64,000 nucleotides of DNA, taken from positions 124,001 to 188,000 of the forward strand of contig NZ_AQXU01000019.1 in assembly GCF_000376945.1 (NCBI RefSeq), read 5' to 3'. Below are positions 16,787 through 26,457 of the stretch, piece by piece. This DNA is from Leeia oryzae DSM 17879. Its GTDB lineage: Bacteria; Pseudomonadota; Gammaproteobacteria; Burkholderiales; Leeiaceae. A model generated the notes under the pieces. It saw only the letters and a list, made by a program, of their open reading frames with translations, did not search any database and was not told the DNA's origin. A program made the position numbers and the translations under genes. The first letter of the stretch is position 1. Every line of letters starts with the position of its first letter.

Positions 16787-17965
16787 ATGAGCAAATTCAA
16801 TTTCCAATGGGATGATGCACTCTTGTTATCAGACCAGCTGACAGAAGAAGAACGCATGGTGCGTGAAGCTGCCTACAGCTACTGTCAGGAGCAATTGATG
16901 CCGCGCGTTCTGGAAGCGAACCGCCACGAAACATTCGATACCAGCATCATGAGAGAGATGGGCGAGCTGGGCTTTTTGGGTGCAACCATTCCTGAAGAAT
17001 ACGGTGGCGCTGGTCTGGGCCATGTTGCCTACGGCCTGATTGCCCGTGAAGTAGAGCGTGTTGACTCTGGTTATCGTTCTGCCATGAGCGTGCAGTCTTC
17101 TCTGGTGATGTACCCGATTTACGCCTACGGTTCTGAAGAACAGCGCAAGAAATACCTGCCACGTCTGGCCACCGGTGAAATCATCGGCTGTTTCGGCCTG
17201 ACCGAACCTAACCATGGTTCTGACCCTGGCAGCATGATTACCCGCGCTCGTTCTGTAGACGGCGGTTACTCTCTGTCCGGTAGCAAAATGTGGATCACCA
17301 ACTCGCCAGTAGCTGACGTGTTCATTGTCTGGGCAAAAGACGACGCAGGTGAAATCCGCGGCTTCATCCTGGAAAAAGGCATGAAGGGTCTGTCTGCACC
17401 AAAAATCGAAGGCAAGTTCTCCCTGCGTGCTTCTATCACCGGTGAAATCGTGATGGACGAAGTGTTCGTACCGACAGAAAACATGCTGCCAAACGTAAAA
17501 GGCCTGAAAGGTCCGTTCGGTTGTCTGAACAAAGCCCGCTTCGGTATCGCCTGGGGCGTGATGGGTGCTGCCGAATACTGCTGGCACGCTGCCCGCCAGT
17601 ACACCATGGAACGCAAGCAGTTTGGTCGCCCACTGGCCGCCAACCAGCTGATCCAGCTGAAACTGGCCAACATGCAGACTGAAGTGACGCTGGGCCTGCA
17701 GGCTTGTCTGCAAGTGGCTCGTCTTCTGGATGCCGACAAATGGGCACCAGAAATGATTTCCCTGATCAAGCGTAACAACTGTGGCAAGGCACTGGATATC
17801 GCTCGCGTATCCCGTGACATGCACGGTGGTAACGGTATTGCGGATGAATACCATGTCATCCGTCACGTGATGAACCTGGAAGCCGTGAATACCTACGAAG
17901 GTACCCACGACGTTCACGCCCTGATTCTGGGCCGTGCACAGACCGGGATTGCCGCATTCAGCTAA
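16787..17965 (+). CDS. gcdH: Glutaryl-CoA dehydrogenase
   Basis: A 392-residue FAD enzyme that oxidises and decarboxylates glutaryl-CoA to crotonyl-CoA, in lysine, hydroxylysine and tryptophan degradation. The catalytic base is Glu in [15 protein letters not shown] (near residue 371), and the glutaryl-carboxylate-binding Arg is in [14 protein letters not shown] (near 92), which separates GcdH from other acyl-CoA dehydrogenases. FAD-contacting motifs [17 protein letters not shown] and KMWITNSP are present. AAGGAG lies six bases before the ATG. The CoA-transferase gene follows after 45 bases, the usual gcdH partner. Codon use is more biased than in neighbouring genes, suggesting high expression. 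Confidence 0.97.
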   Translation: MSKFNFQWDDALLLSDQLTEEERMVREAAYSYCQEQLMPRVLEANRHETFDTSIMREMGELGFLGATIPEEYGGAGLGHVAYGLIAREVERVDSGYRSAMSVQSSLVMYPIYAYGSEEQRKKYLPRLATGEIIGCFGLTEPNHGSDPGSMITRARSVDGGYSLSGSKMWITNSPVADVFIVWAKDDAGEIRGFILEKGMKGLSAPKIEGKFSLRASITGEIVMDEVFVPTENMLPNVKGLKGPFGCLNKARFGIAWGVMGAAEYCWHAARQYTMERKQFGRPLAANQLIQLKLANMQTEVTLGLQACLQVARLLDADKWAPEMISLIKRNNCGKALDIARVSRDMHGGNGIADEYHVIRHVMNLEAVNTYEGTHDVHALILGRAQTGIAAFS

Positions 17966-18010
17966 GCGGCATCGTCACTGACGTTACGGAAACGCGATAA
18001 GGATAATTGC

Positions 18011-19219
18011 ATGGGCGCACTCTCTCATTTACGAGTACTTGATTTGTCACGTGTACTGGCCGGCCCTTGGTGCAGCCAGAATCTGGCCGATCTGGGTGCG
18101 CAGGTTATCAAGGTAGAGCGTCCGGGTAACGGGGATGACACGCGCGGGTGGGGGCCTCCTTTCCTGAAAGACCAGGAAGGGCAGGATACCCGCGAAGCCG
18201 CCTATTACTTGTGCGCCAATCGCGGCAAGCAGTCCATCACGGTCGATTTTACCCAGCCGGCAGGGCAAGCCCTGCTGCATGAGCTGGTGAAGCATTGTGA
18301 TGTGGTGCTGGAAAACTTCAAGGTCGGTGGCCTGAAAAAGTACAAGCTGGATTACGACAGCATCAAGGCAATCAAGCCGGATGTCGTGTATTGCTCGATT
18401 ACCGGTTTTGGCCAGTCTGGTCCGTATGCTGAACGTGCCGGTTACGACTTCATGATCCAGGGCATGGGCGGATTGATGAGCATTACCGGTGCGCCGGAAG
18501 GCGAACCGCAGAAGGTTGGCGTTGCGGTAACCGATCTGTTTACCGGCATGTATGCGACAACCGCCATTCTGGCTGCTCTCAACCACCGTCAGGTGACGGG
18601 TATTGGCCAGCATATCGACATCGCCTTGCTGGACTGCCAGCTGGCCATGCTGGCCAATGTTGCCAGCAACCATCTGGTCGGCGGCATTACGCCACCGCGC
18701 CTTGGCAATGCCCACGCCAACATCGTGCCTTACCAGGTGTTCGAAGTGGCAGATGGTCACGTGATTGTGGCCGTTGGCAATGATACCCAGTTTGCCCGTT
18801 TTGCTGCGCTATGTGGCCATCCGGAATGGGCAGAAGACGAACGCTTTACGGCTAACAAGTCACGGGTACGCAACCGTCAGGTACTGGTGCCAATGATTGC
18901 CGAAGCCATGAAGTTGCGTCCGCGGCAAGACTGGCTGGAAATGCTAGAAGCAGAAACCATCCCTTGCGGACCGATCAACAATATTCCGCAAGCGTTTGCA
19001 GACAAGCATGTGCAATACCGTCAGGTCAAAGTGAACGTACCGCATCCGCAAGCGGGGAGTGTACCGCTGGTGGCAAGCCCGATGCGCTTGAGTGCTACGC
19101 CGATTACCTATGACGTTGCGCCGCCGCTACTGGGGCAGCATACCGATGAAGTACTGGCAGATTTGCTGGGTAAAGATACAGATACATTGAACGCATTGCG
19201 AAGCGCAGGCGTGATTTGA
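18011..19219 (+). CDS. CaiB/BaiF CoA-transferase, likely succinyl-CoA:glutarate CoA-transferase
   Basis: A 402-residue family III CoA-transferase. The N-terminal Rossmann-like part (LRVLDLSRVLAGPWCSQNLA, DLGAQVIKVERPGNGDDTR) and the catalytic aspartate in GVAVTDLFTGMYATTA are diagnostic. The neighbouring gcdH makes a role in activating glutarate to glutaryl-CoA with succinyl-CoA as donor the best guess, as for the gcdH-linked enzyme of pseudomonads and the human SUGCT homologue. AAGGA seven bases before the ATG; same operon as gcdH. The family as a whole has wide substrate range, so the specificity is inferred from context. Confidence 0.9.
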   Translation: MGALSHLRVLDLSRVLAGPWCSQNLADLGAQVIKVERPGNGDDTRGWGPPFLKDQEGQDTREAAYYLCANRGKQSITVDFTQPAGQALLHELVKHCDVVLENFKVGGLKKYKLDYDSIKAIKPDVVYCSITGFGQSGPYAERAGYDFMIQGMGGLMSITGAPEGEPQKVGVAVTDLFTGMYATTAILAALNHRQVTGIGQHIDIALLDCQLAMLANVASNHLVGGITPPRLGNAHANIVPYQVFEVADGHVIVAVGNDTQFARFAALCGHPEWAEDERFTANKSRVRNRQVLVPMIAEAMKLRPRQDWLEMLEAETIPCGPINNIPQAFADKHVQYRQVKVNVPHPQAGSVPLVASPMRLSATPITYDVAPPLLGQHTDEVLADLLGKDTDTLNALRSAGVI

Positions 19220-19229
19220 ACGCATGAAG

Positions 19230-19275
19230 ACAATCAGGGGTAACACAACACACATGTTGTCTTACCCCTGATTGT
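19230..19275. terminator. Long hairpin after the CoA-transferase gene
   Basis: A 14-bp stem (19230-19243 with 19262-19275), one mismatch, then 6 bp (19245-19250 with 19255-19260) closing on a 4-base loop. It begins 11 bases after the stop codon. No long T run follows, but the fold is stable and lies between convergent genes, so it probably acts as a terminator or 3-prime end protector for both. Confidence 0.65.
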
Positions 19276-19354
19276 TGCAAAGATTGATTTCCTCTGCAGT
19301 CGTGGTGGGCCGTCCGGTTTTCCGGCGGCCCTTTTTTTGGCTTGTTACAACGCC

Positions 19355-20833
19355 TTACCAGCTACGACCATTGCCGCTGCCACCCAGCAAGGCTGGGGTC
19401 TGCTTTGGCTTGTTGCCTGGTGTCCGCGGTGCATGCTGCGGACGAGCCTGGGCTTGCTGGCCTTCTGGCTTGCGGTTGCCCTGGCCTTGAGGCGCGCGAC
19501 GCTCTTGTGCCGGCTTGCCATCTGCCGCAGCAGCTGCAGGACGGCGGTCGCCGTGACGACTGTCGCCGTTACGACTGTCAGAAGGACGACCACCACCAGA
19601 ACGAGGCTTGTTGCGATCGCCCTGGCTACCACCTGCACGGCGCGGGTTATGGCTTGGCGCAGGACGATCAGACGCGCTCCGCACTTCGACCGGTAGTTCG
19701 CTAACGTCGGCCTTGATGGCCGGGATTTCCCGTTTGATCATGCGCTCGATGTCGTGCAAGGCTTTGACTTCATCCGGGCTGACCAGTGACGTTGCTTCGC
19801 CAGTGGCACCCGCGCGGCCGGTACGGCCAATACGGTGCACATAGTCTTCAGAAACGGTTGGCAACTCGAAGTTCACCACGTGTGGCAGTTGGTCAATGTC
19901 CAGGCCACGGGCGGCGATATCGGTTGCTACCAGAACTTGCAGTTTGCCGGTCTTGAATTCTGCCAGCGCACGGGTACGTGCTCCCTGGCTCTTATTGCCG
20001 TGAATGGCCAGTGCCGGGATATCGGCCTTCACCAGCTTCTCGGCCAGCGCATTGGCGCCATGCTTGGTACGGGTAAACACCAGTACCTGAAACCAGTTGT
20101 GTTTGCGGATCAGGTCAATCAGCAATGCACGTTTGAATTCTTTCGGCACCAGATACACTTGCTGGCTAACAGACTCAGCCGCCGTATTGCGGCGAGCCAC
20201 TTCAATGGTGTCCGGATTGGTCAGGAAGCTCTGGGCCAGACCTTTGATCTCGTCAGAGAAGGTGGCAGAGAACAACAGGTTCTGACGTTTCTTCGGCAGC
20301 AGGGCCAGAATCTTGCGAATGTCACGGATAAAGCCCATGTCCAGCATGCGGTCGGCTTCATCGAGCACCAGAATTTCTACCTGGGACAAATCCACGGTTT
20401 TCTGGTTAACGTGATCCAGCAGGCGGCCGGGGGTAGCAACCAGAATGTCCACACGGCTTTTAAGCGCCTTGATTTGCGGATTGATGCTCACGCCACCAAA
20501 CATGGCCAGCGAGGTCAGTTTCAGGAACTGGCCGTAGGTTTTAACACTTTCTTCCACCTGGGCCGCCAGTTCGCGGGTCGGGGTCAGAATCAGTGCGCGC
20601 ACTGGCGGGCGGCCTTCAGAAGGGCCCTTGGATGCGCGGTTGGACAGCTTGTGCAAGATAGGCAGGGTAAAACCAGCGGTTTTACCGGTACCGGTCTGGG
20701 CACCTGCCAGCAAATCTTTGCCTTCCAGTACCGCAGGGATGGCTTGCGCCTGGATAGGGGTAGGCGTGGTGTAGCCTTGCGCAGCAATAGCACGCAAGAT
20801 TTCCTCGGACAGGCCGAGTTCTGTAAACAACAT
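19355..20833 (-). CDS. rhlE: DEAD-box ATP-dependent RNA helicase, RhlE type
   Basis: A 492-residue RNA helicase that remodels structured RNA in ribosome assembly, decay or cold adaptation. The motifs appear in order: Q motif ([14 protein letters not shown]), Walker [30 protein letters not shown] box [14 protein letters not shown] (FSATF), ARGLDID and [10 protein letters not shown]. The C-terminal 110 residues are a low-complexity basic tail rich in Gly, Arg, Pro, Gln and Asn, typical of RhlE proteins and able to bind RNA non-specifically. The start at 20833 has AAGGA eight bases upstream; an ATG 33 bases earlier does not. Convergent with the gcdH operon. Confidence 0.93.
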   Translation of the reverse strand: MLFTELGLSEEILRAIAAQGYTTPTPIQAQAIPAVLEGKDLLAGAQTGTGKTAGFTLPILHKLSNRASKGPSEGRPPVRALILTPTRELAAQVEESVKTYGQFLKLTSLAMFGGVSINPQIKALKSRVDILVATPGRLLDHVNQKTVDLSQVEILVLDEADRMLDMGFIRDIRKILALLPKKRQNLLFSATFSDEIKGLAQSFLTNPDTIEVARRNTAAESVSQQVYLVPKEFKRALLIDLIRKHNWFQVLVFTRTKHGANALAEKLVKADIPALAIHGNKSQGARTRALAEFKTGKLQVLVATDIAARGLDIDQLPHVVNFELPTVSEDYVHRIGRTGRAGATGEATSLVSPDEVKALHDIERMIKREIPAIKADVSELPVEVRSASDRPAPSHNPRRAGGSQGDRNKPRSGGGRPSDSRNGDSRHGDRRPAAAAADGKPAQERRAPQGQGNRKPEGQQAQARPQHAPRTPGNKPKQTPALLGGSGNGRSW

Positions 20834-21132
20834 GGGGTGGTTCCTTGGGTTAGAGCCGCTCACCACAAGGGGATTCAGTCCGGGCTAAACCGATAGGTCA
20901 ATAAGGATCTTACAAGAAAGCCGGTCAATGAACCGGCATCAAGGCAACCCGCGACTGAAAAGTGGGTTGAATAAGAGCCGCTATGGTAACAGATATTCAC
21001 CGCTTTGAGTTTTTTACCTGTAAATCACTGAAAACCGGCATTTGCATATTGGCAGAAGACCCCATTTCATTGGAAAATCGAACTATTATTGACCTCGCGG
21101 CGTGAATAGCGCCGGTATAAGTTACTTATCCC

Positions 21133-23760
21133 ATGAAAAGCGCAGAAATCCGTCAAAAATTCCTGGAGTTCTTTGCCAGCAAAAATCACCAGATTGTGGC
21201 CTCCAGCCCACTGGTCCCCGGCAATGATCCGACCCTGATGTTTACCGTAGCCGGCATGGTGCAGTTCAAAGACTGTTTCCTGGGCTTTGAAAAGCGTAGC
21301 TATACCCGTGCAGTGACCTCCCAGCGTTGCCTGCGTGCCGGTGGCAAGCACAATGACCTGGAAAACGTCGGTTATACCGCTCGTCACCATACCTTCTTCG
21401 AAATGCTGGGCAACTTCTCGTTTGGTGATTATTTCAAGCGCGAAGCCATTACCTACGCCTGGGAATTCCTGACCGGCAGCGCCTGGCTGAACCTGCCAAA
21501 AGACAAACTGCTGGTCACCGTATACGCCTCTGATGACGAAGCATTCGACATCTGGAACAAGGAAGTCGGCGTTCCTGCTGACCGTATCATCCGCATTGGC
21601 GATAACAAAGGCGCGCCTTATGCGTCTGACAACTTCTGGACCATGGGCGATACTGGTCCTTGTGGTCCGTGTACCGAGATTTTCTATGACCACGGCCCTG
21701 AGATAGCCGGCGGCCCTCCGGGCAGCCCGGATGAAGACGGTGACCGTTTCATCGAAATCTGGAACAACGTGTTCATGCAGTTCAACCGCGATGAAAGCGG
21801 CGTGCTGCATCCGCTGCCAAAACCATCTGTCGATACCGGCATGGGCTTGGAACGTTTGTCTGCCGTCTTGCAGCATGTGCATTCCAACTTCGAAATCGAC
21901 CTGTTCGTGAACCTGCTGAAAGCAGCGGCACGCGAAACCGGTATCGAATACAGCCAGCAGCAGCCATCCCTGAAGGTGATTGCCGATCACATCCGCGCCT
22001 GTTCATTCCTGATTACCGACGGCGTGCTGCCAAGTAACGAAGGCCGTGGTTACGTCTTGCGTCGCATTATCCGCCGCGCCGTGCGTCATGGTTACAAGCT
22101 GGGGCAGAAACAAGCCTTCTTCCACAAAATGGTGCCAGATCTGGTACGCGAAATGGGCGAGGCTTATCCTGAGCTGAAAGAAGCGGAATCTCGCGTGATT
22201 GCCGCACTGAAAGCAGAAGAAGAGCAGTTTGCCAAAACACTGGAAAACGGCATGCAGGTGCTGGAAGACGCACTGGCAGCCAACAGCAAGGTGCTGGCAG
22301 GCGAGGTCATCTTCAAGCTTTACGATACCTTTGGCTTCCCGGTTGACATGACTGCCGATATTGGCCGCGAACGCGGGATTGAAGTGGATCTGGACGGCTT
22401 TGAACGTGAAATGGAAGCCCAGCGCGAACGTGCGCGTGCTGCATCCAGCTTCAAGTCGGTGGGTAATGTCGACTACAGCGGCGCGGCAACCACTTTTGAA
22501 GGGTATGTCGAAGCAAGTGTCGATGCGACCGTACTGGCCCTGTATAAGGATGGCCAGCCAGTCGAGCGTCTGGCCAAAGGGGATAGCGGCATTGTCGTGC
22601 TGGACTGCACTGCATTTTATGCAGAAGGTGGTGGCCAGGTTGGCGATACTGGCGAAATTTCTGCCACCGGCGGTGTTGACGCGCTGTTTGATGTGCAGGA
22701 TACCCTGAAGATACAGGCAAACGTATTCGGCCATCACGGTGTGTTGAGCCGTGGTGCATTGTCTGTGGGTGACAGCGTGCAGGCGACCATTGATTTGCAT
22801 CGCCGTCAGGCAACTGCCCGCAACCACTCTGCTACTCACTTGTTGCATGAGGCATTGCGTGAAGTGCTGGGTACGCATGTAAGCCAGAAGGGTTCTCTGG
22901 TCAACCATGAACGCACCCGTTTTGACTTTGCGCATGGGCAGCCAGTGACGGCTGCAGAAATTGCAAAGATCGAAGCCATCGTGAACCGTGTTGTCATGTC
23001 CAACCATGACGTGAGCGCCAGCCTGATGTCATTTGATGATGCCATCAAAACCGGTGCCATGGCACTCTTTGGCGAGAAATATGGCGATGTTGTCCGCGTA
23101 TTGCAAATGGGCGATTTCTCTACCGAACTGTGCGGCGGTACGCACGTTCACCGTACCGGTGATATCGGTTTCTTCAAGATTGTTTCTGAAGGTGGGGTAG
23201 CTGCAGGTGTTCGCCGTATCGAGGCGGTCACAGGTGAGGCCGCAGTCCAGTGGGTACAGCAACAAGACCAGTTGCTGAAAGAAGCGGCTTCCATTCTCAA
23301 GGCACCGGTAACAGATCTGACCAGCCGTATTACCCAGACCCAGGATAACGTCAAGGCGCTGGAAAAAGAACTGCAACAGCTGAAATCCAGACTGGCCAGC
23401 AGCCAGAGTGGTGAGCTGGTTGAAAAGGCTGTGTCTGTGAATGGCGTCAAGCTATTGTCGGTTGAACTGGCTGGTGCTGATGTGCCGACCTTGCGTCAGA
23501 CACTGGATACCCTGAAAGACAAACTGGGTAGTGCCGTGGTGGTGTTGGGGTCGCACGCCGATGGCAAAGTGTCTCTGATTGCCGGCGTAACGGCTGATCT
23601 GACCGGGCGTTTCAAGGCTGGCGAAGTGGTTAACTTTGTTGCCCAGCAAGTCGGTGGCAAAGGGGGCGGTCGTCCGGACATGGCACAAGCAGGGGGTACC
23701 CAGCCAGAAAATCTGGCGGCAGCCCTGGCCAGCGTCGCAGAATGGCTGGCCAGCAAGTAA
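21133..23760 (+). CDS. alaS: Alanyl-tRNA synthetase
   Basis: An 875-residue class II synthetase that charges tRNA-Ala, full length for the family. The catalytic domain begins [16 protein letters not shown] and contains the motif 2 region [16 protein letters not shown] and motif 3 [12 protein letters not shown]. The editing domain has the zinc ligands in [12 protein letters not shown] and [13 protein letters not shown], which remove mischarged serine and glycine. The C-terminal oligomerisation and C-Ala part ends with [14 protein letters not shown]. No clear ribosome-binding site precedes the ATG. Transcription ends at a strong bidirectional terminator 25 bases after the stop. Confidence 0.98.
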   Translation: MKSAEIRQKFLEFFASKNHQIVASSPLVPGNDPTLMFTVAGMVQFKDCFLGFEKRSYTRAVTSQRCLRAGGKHNDLENVGYTARHHTFFEMLGNFSFGDYFKREAITYAWEFLTGSAWLNLPKDKLLVTVYASDDEAFDIWNKEVGVPADRIIRIGDNKGAPYASDNFWTMGDTGPCGPCTEIFYDHGPEIAGGPPGSPDEDGDRFIEIWNNVFMQFNRDESGVLHPLPKPSVDTGMGLERLSAVLQHVHSNFEIDLFVNLLKAAARETGIEYSQQQPSLKVIADHIRACSFLITDGVLPSNEGRGYVLRRIIRRAVRHGYKLGQKQAFFHKMVPDLVREMGEAYPELKEAESRVIAALKAEEEQFAKTLENGMQVLEDALAANSKVLAGEVIFKLYDTFGFPVDMTADIGRERGIEVDLDGFEREMEAQRERARAASSFKSVGNVDYSGAATTFEGYVEASVDATVLALYKDGQPVERLAKGDSGIVVLDCTAFYAEGGGQVGDTGEISATGGVDALFDVQDTLKIQANVFGHHGVLSRGALSVGDSVQATIDLHRRQATARNHSATHLLHEALREVLGTHVSQKGSLVNHERTRFDFAHGQPVTAAEIAKIEAIVNRVVMSNHDVSASLMSFDDAIKTGAMALFGEKYGDVVRVLQMGDFSTELCGGTHVHRTGDIGFFKIVSEGGVAAGVRRIEAVTGEAAVQWVQQQDQLLKEAASILKAPVTDLTSRITQTQDNVKALEKELQQLKSRLASSQSGELVEKAVSVNGVKLLSVELAGADVPTLRQTLDTLKDKLGSAVVVLGSHADGKVSLIAGVTADLTGRFKAGEVVNFVAQQVGGKGGGRPDMAQAGGTQPENLAAALASVAEWLASK

Positions 23761-23784
23761 GTAAGTCCTTTGCTGACCTGATAC

Positions 23785-23812
23785 AAAAAAGCCACCTTCG
23801 GGTGGTTTTTTT
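23785..23812. terminator. Intrinsic terminator after alaS
   Basis: Stem CCACC/GGTGG (23792-23796 with 23801-23805) with a TTCG tetraloop, flanked by six As on the left and seven Ts on the right, so it can work in both directions. Confidence 0.93.
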
Positions 23813-23912
23813 GTACCGGTGGATCTGATCCGGCCTCGGGCACCGTAGTTTCACCCATTGCAGTGGTTGCCATTAGATTTTATTGTCATGATCCCCCAAG
23901 GATGAATCTGCC

Positions 23913-24839
23913 ATGCAAAAGAACATGAACTACCAAACCATTCTGGAAGACATCGCCCGTGAAGTGGCGCCGCTGACCCATCAGGGAAAGGTGGCAGATT
24001 ATATTCCTGCACTTGCTTCGGTGCCGCTTGGCAAGTTTGGCATGGCGATCCAGACCGTGGATGGACAATGTTTTAGCGTGGGTGATTCAACCGAACGGTT
24101 TTCCATCCAGAGCATGTCCAAGCTGTTTACGCTGACCATGGCGTTTCGTCTACTGGGTGAGGACTTGTGGCAGCGGGTAGGGCGTGAGCCTTCGGGTACG
24201 CCGTTTAACTCACTGGTGCAGCTGGAATACGAGCAAGGCAAGCCCAGAAACCCGTTTGTGAATGCAGGTGCACTGGTCGTGACCGATATCCTGAGCAGCC
24301 ATTACGTTCAGGCAGAAATTGCATTTTTGCAATTCATGCGCAAGCTGACAGGCATTACCTCGATCAACTTTGATACGAACGTGGCCATTTCCGAGCTGGC
24401 TACATCATCCCGGAATGCGGCCATGGCCCATTTCATGAAGAGCTTCGGCAACCTGAAATCCCCGGTGGATATCGTGCTGAACAGCTACTGTCACCAGTGT
24501 GCGGTAGCCATGAGTTGTGAGGAGGTCGCCAAAGCGGCGCTGTTCCTGGCTAACCATGGAGAAGTACCGCTGACGGGTGAACGCTTGCTGACGGTCAGTG
24601 CATCCAAGCGCATGAGTGCTGTCATGCTGACTTGCGGTACTTATGATGCTGCCGGAGATTTTGCGTTTCGGGTTGGTTTGCCTGCCAAGAGTGGTGTGGG
24701 TGGCGGCATTGTTGCGGTGATTCCAGGTGAAGCGTCCGTGTGCGTCTGGTCGCCTGGCCTGGATGCAAACGGTAATTCGCTGGCGGGCGGCATGGCACTG
24801 GAGCTGCTGACCACCATGACCGGACGTTCGATTTTCTAA
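23913..24839 (+). CDS. glsA: Glutaminase
   Basis: A 308-residue enzyme of the beta-lactamase-like glutaminase family that hydrolyses glutamine to glutamate and ammonia. The catalytic Ser-x-x-Lys is in FSIQSMSKLF (Ser67, Lys70), with further conserved segments SGTPFNSLVQLEYEQGKPRNP and NAGALVVTD, and a glycine-rich GLPAKSGVGGGIVAVIPG near the C terminus. Members of this family are used for nitrogen handling and acid resistance. AAGGA lies about 12 bases before the ATG at 23913; an ATG four codons later is an alternative. The gene is bounded by terminators on both sides and is therefore monocistronic. Confidence 0.96.
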   Translation: MQKNMNYQTILEDIAREVAPLTHQGKVADYIPALASVPLGKFGMAIQTVDGQCFSVGDSTERFSIQSMSKLFTLTMAFRLLGEDLWQRVGREPSGTPFNSLVQLEYEQGKPRNPFVNAGALVVTDILSSHYVQAEIAFLQFMRKLTGITSINFDTNVAISELATSSRNAAMAHFMKSFGNLKSPVDIVLNSYCHQCAVAMSCEEVAKAALFLANHGEVPLTGERLLTVSASKRMSAVMLTCGTYDAAGDFAFRVGLPAKSGVGGGIVAVIPGEASVCVWSPGLDANGNSLAGGMALELLTTMTGRSIF

Positions 24840-24864
24840 GCAACGGGCCGGTATATCACTTCAT

Positions 24865-24901
24865 GATGAATCCTTGAGAGAAGAGGCTGCAAGGATTCAT
24901 C
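24865..24901. terminator. Terminator between convergent glsA and the EAL-HDOD gene
   Basis: A perfect 12-bp stem (24865-24876 with 24890-24901) centred between two convergent genes. There is no strong T run on either side, so it may depend on stem stability. Confidence 0.6.
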
Positions 24902-24911
24902 ACGCTGTTTG

Positions 24912-26141
24912 CTAGATGGCTTTACTAAGCTGATTGGCCCAGTCCAGAGCGGAGAGTTCGGCAGTTAGCAGGTCATCTGCCGTAAGTTGCGGCCAGGCTG
25001 AAAAGTCGATGACCTCGGTTTTTTGTTCGGTGTTTTCCATCAGTTGTAACAGCTGCCCGAGTTTGCCTTTTCTTTCCAGCAGTGCTGCATTCATGGTCTC
25101 GCCCAGATTCAGCGGCGTGATCACGTCATGGAGAGGTTGATTGAAAAGAGCATCCAGCAAAGAAAAAATCCCCACCATGAAGGCCTTGTCCTGCTCTTCG
25201 AGTGTAAATCCAAGCTTGGCGGACAGCAGTTCCATCTGTTTGCCGCGGACAATCGCCAATAGCATCAGCGGATTGTCTTCTTTCATGTCGCCGGTATCTT
25301 TGACCGCAAACATCAGAATCTGTAACCAGCGTTTCAAATGCTGGCGTCCCAGAACCACCAGTGCCTGATTCAGACTGTCAATCTGTCTGCCAACCCCGCT
25401 GCCAACCGAGTTCACCAGCTTCATCAGGTTAACGGCCAGGTTCGGGTTGCGCTTGAAAATCTGTTCGATCTCGGCAATGTCTGCATCACGTATCACCAGA
25501 CCAAGCAGGCTGAGCAGGGCAATTTTGGAGGTATCCGTCCGCTTGCCTTCCAGCATGGTGGGCTTGGCAAAATAGTAGCCCTGAAAGAGGTCAAAGCCCA
25601 GCTTCATGCAAAGCGCATGCTGTTCTTCGTTATCTATTTTTTCGGCCAGCAATTTGACCGGCCAGCGCATGAGCGCCCTGACGGTTTTTTGCAAGTCGGG
25701 TACCGACATGGCCAGTACATCCAGTTTGACGATATCGATGTAAGGCAATATCGATTCGATTTGCGCATCCATGCCAATCACGTCATCTAGCGCCAGGGTG
25801 AATCCTTTGGCTTTCAGGTCAGCGCAACGCTGGATGATTTGCTCATCAATGGTGATGGTTTCAAGCAACTCCAGCACCACTTGCGTTTTGGGAAGCAGTT
25901 CAATCAGGTCAGAAAGCAGCAAATCTTTGGAAAGGTTGATAAACCCCTGGTAATTGCCCAGTACATGCTGAATGCCCAGTTCAGAAAAAGCATAGTGAAT
26001 TACGCTAGAGGTCGCCCCGACATCATCATCAATGATGGCACCATTATGCTGGCTGGAGCGGAATAATAGCTCATAAGCCACTTGCCCGCCTGCGCGGTTA
26101 AGTATGGGTTGTCGTCCTAAAAAAAACGATTGCTGGTTCAT
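24912..26141 (-). CDS. EAL-HDOD signalling protein with degenerate EAL domain
   Basis: A 409-residue cytosolic protein of the YuxH/CdgJ type. The EAL domain (about residues 1-205) is degenerate: YELLFR in place of EALLR, LDDVIGMDAQIES in place of DDFGTG-x-S and LAEKIDNEEQ in place of EGVE. A catalytic role is unlikely; such proteins usually bind other components. The HDOD domain follows (about 205-390, with NPNLAVNLMKLVNS and LGRQHLKRWLQILMF). In other bacteria, proteins of this build govern motility or type IV pili without degrading cyclic di-GMP. Divergent and isolated from pgm by about 316 bases. Confidence 0.92.
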   Translation of the reverse strand: MNQQSFFLGRQPILNRAGGQVAYELLFRSSQHNGAIIDDDVGATSSVIHYAFSELGIQHVLGNYQGFINLSKDLLLSDLIELLPKTQVVLELLETITIDEQIIQRCADLKAKGFTLALDDVIGMDAQIESILPYIDIVKLDVLAMSVPDLQKTVRALMRWPVKLLAEKIDNEEQHALCMKLGFDLFQGYYFAKPTMLEGKRTDTSKIALLSLLGLVIRDADIAEIEQIFKRNPNLAVNLMKLVNSVGSGVGRQIDSLNQALVVLGRQHLKRWLQILMFAVKDTGDMKEDNPLMLLAIVRGKQMELLSAKLGFTLEEQDKAFMVGIFSLLDALFNQPLHDVITPLNLGETMNAALLERKGKLGQLLQLMENTEQKTEVIDFSAWPQLTADDLLTAELSALDWANQLSKAI

Positions 26142-26457
26142 GAGGGGATATCACTAAAGTTGCTTGGGCAAGGGTTACATTCAACACGAGTCAGTGTGAA
26201 CAGGCAAGGCATTGTGCAGGGAGAATCATGCGTTTGCATCAGTTAAATGGTTAAAACTTGATAAATCCGGGTTTATCGATTTTACGCCAATCATTTGCCG
26301 GCATTACCTTGCAGTTGTCATGGTCTGTGCATGCCATCTACTTATGCTAAGCGTAAGGTCGCCATCCGGGAAGTAGCAGATGCACATTGCTTACTGACTG
26401 CCCGGATCAGATGCCATTTGGCTGTCGGATCAGGGCAGTCTAACCGGATTTGTTGGA
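26142..26457. other. Intergenic region without visible features
   Basis: About 316 bases between the EAL-HDOD start and the phosphomannomutase stop, both on the minus strand. I see no gene or clear hairpin; it must contain the EAL-HDOD promoter. Confidence 0.5.

Noticed and set aside
16829-17917. 362-codon open frame opposite gcdH
   Set aside because: A product of the biased codon use of gcdH; the translation is not protein-like.
19835-20896. 353-codon open frame opposite rhlE
   Set aside because: Shadow of the helicase gene, whose motifs are complete; the antisense translation is His/Gln-rich and family-less.
22003-23007. 334-codon open frame opposite alaS
   Set aside because: Shadow of alaS; no start signal or recognisable domain.
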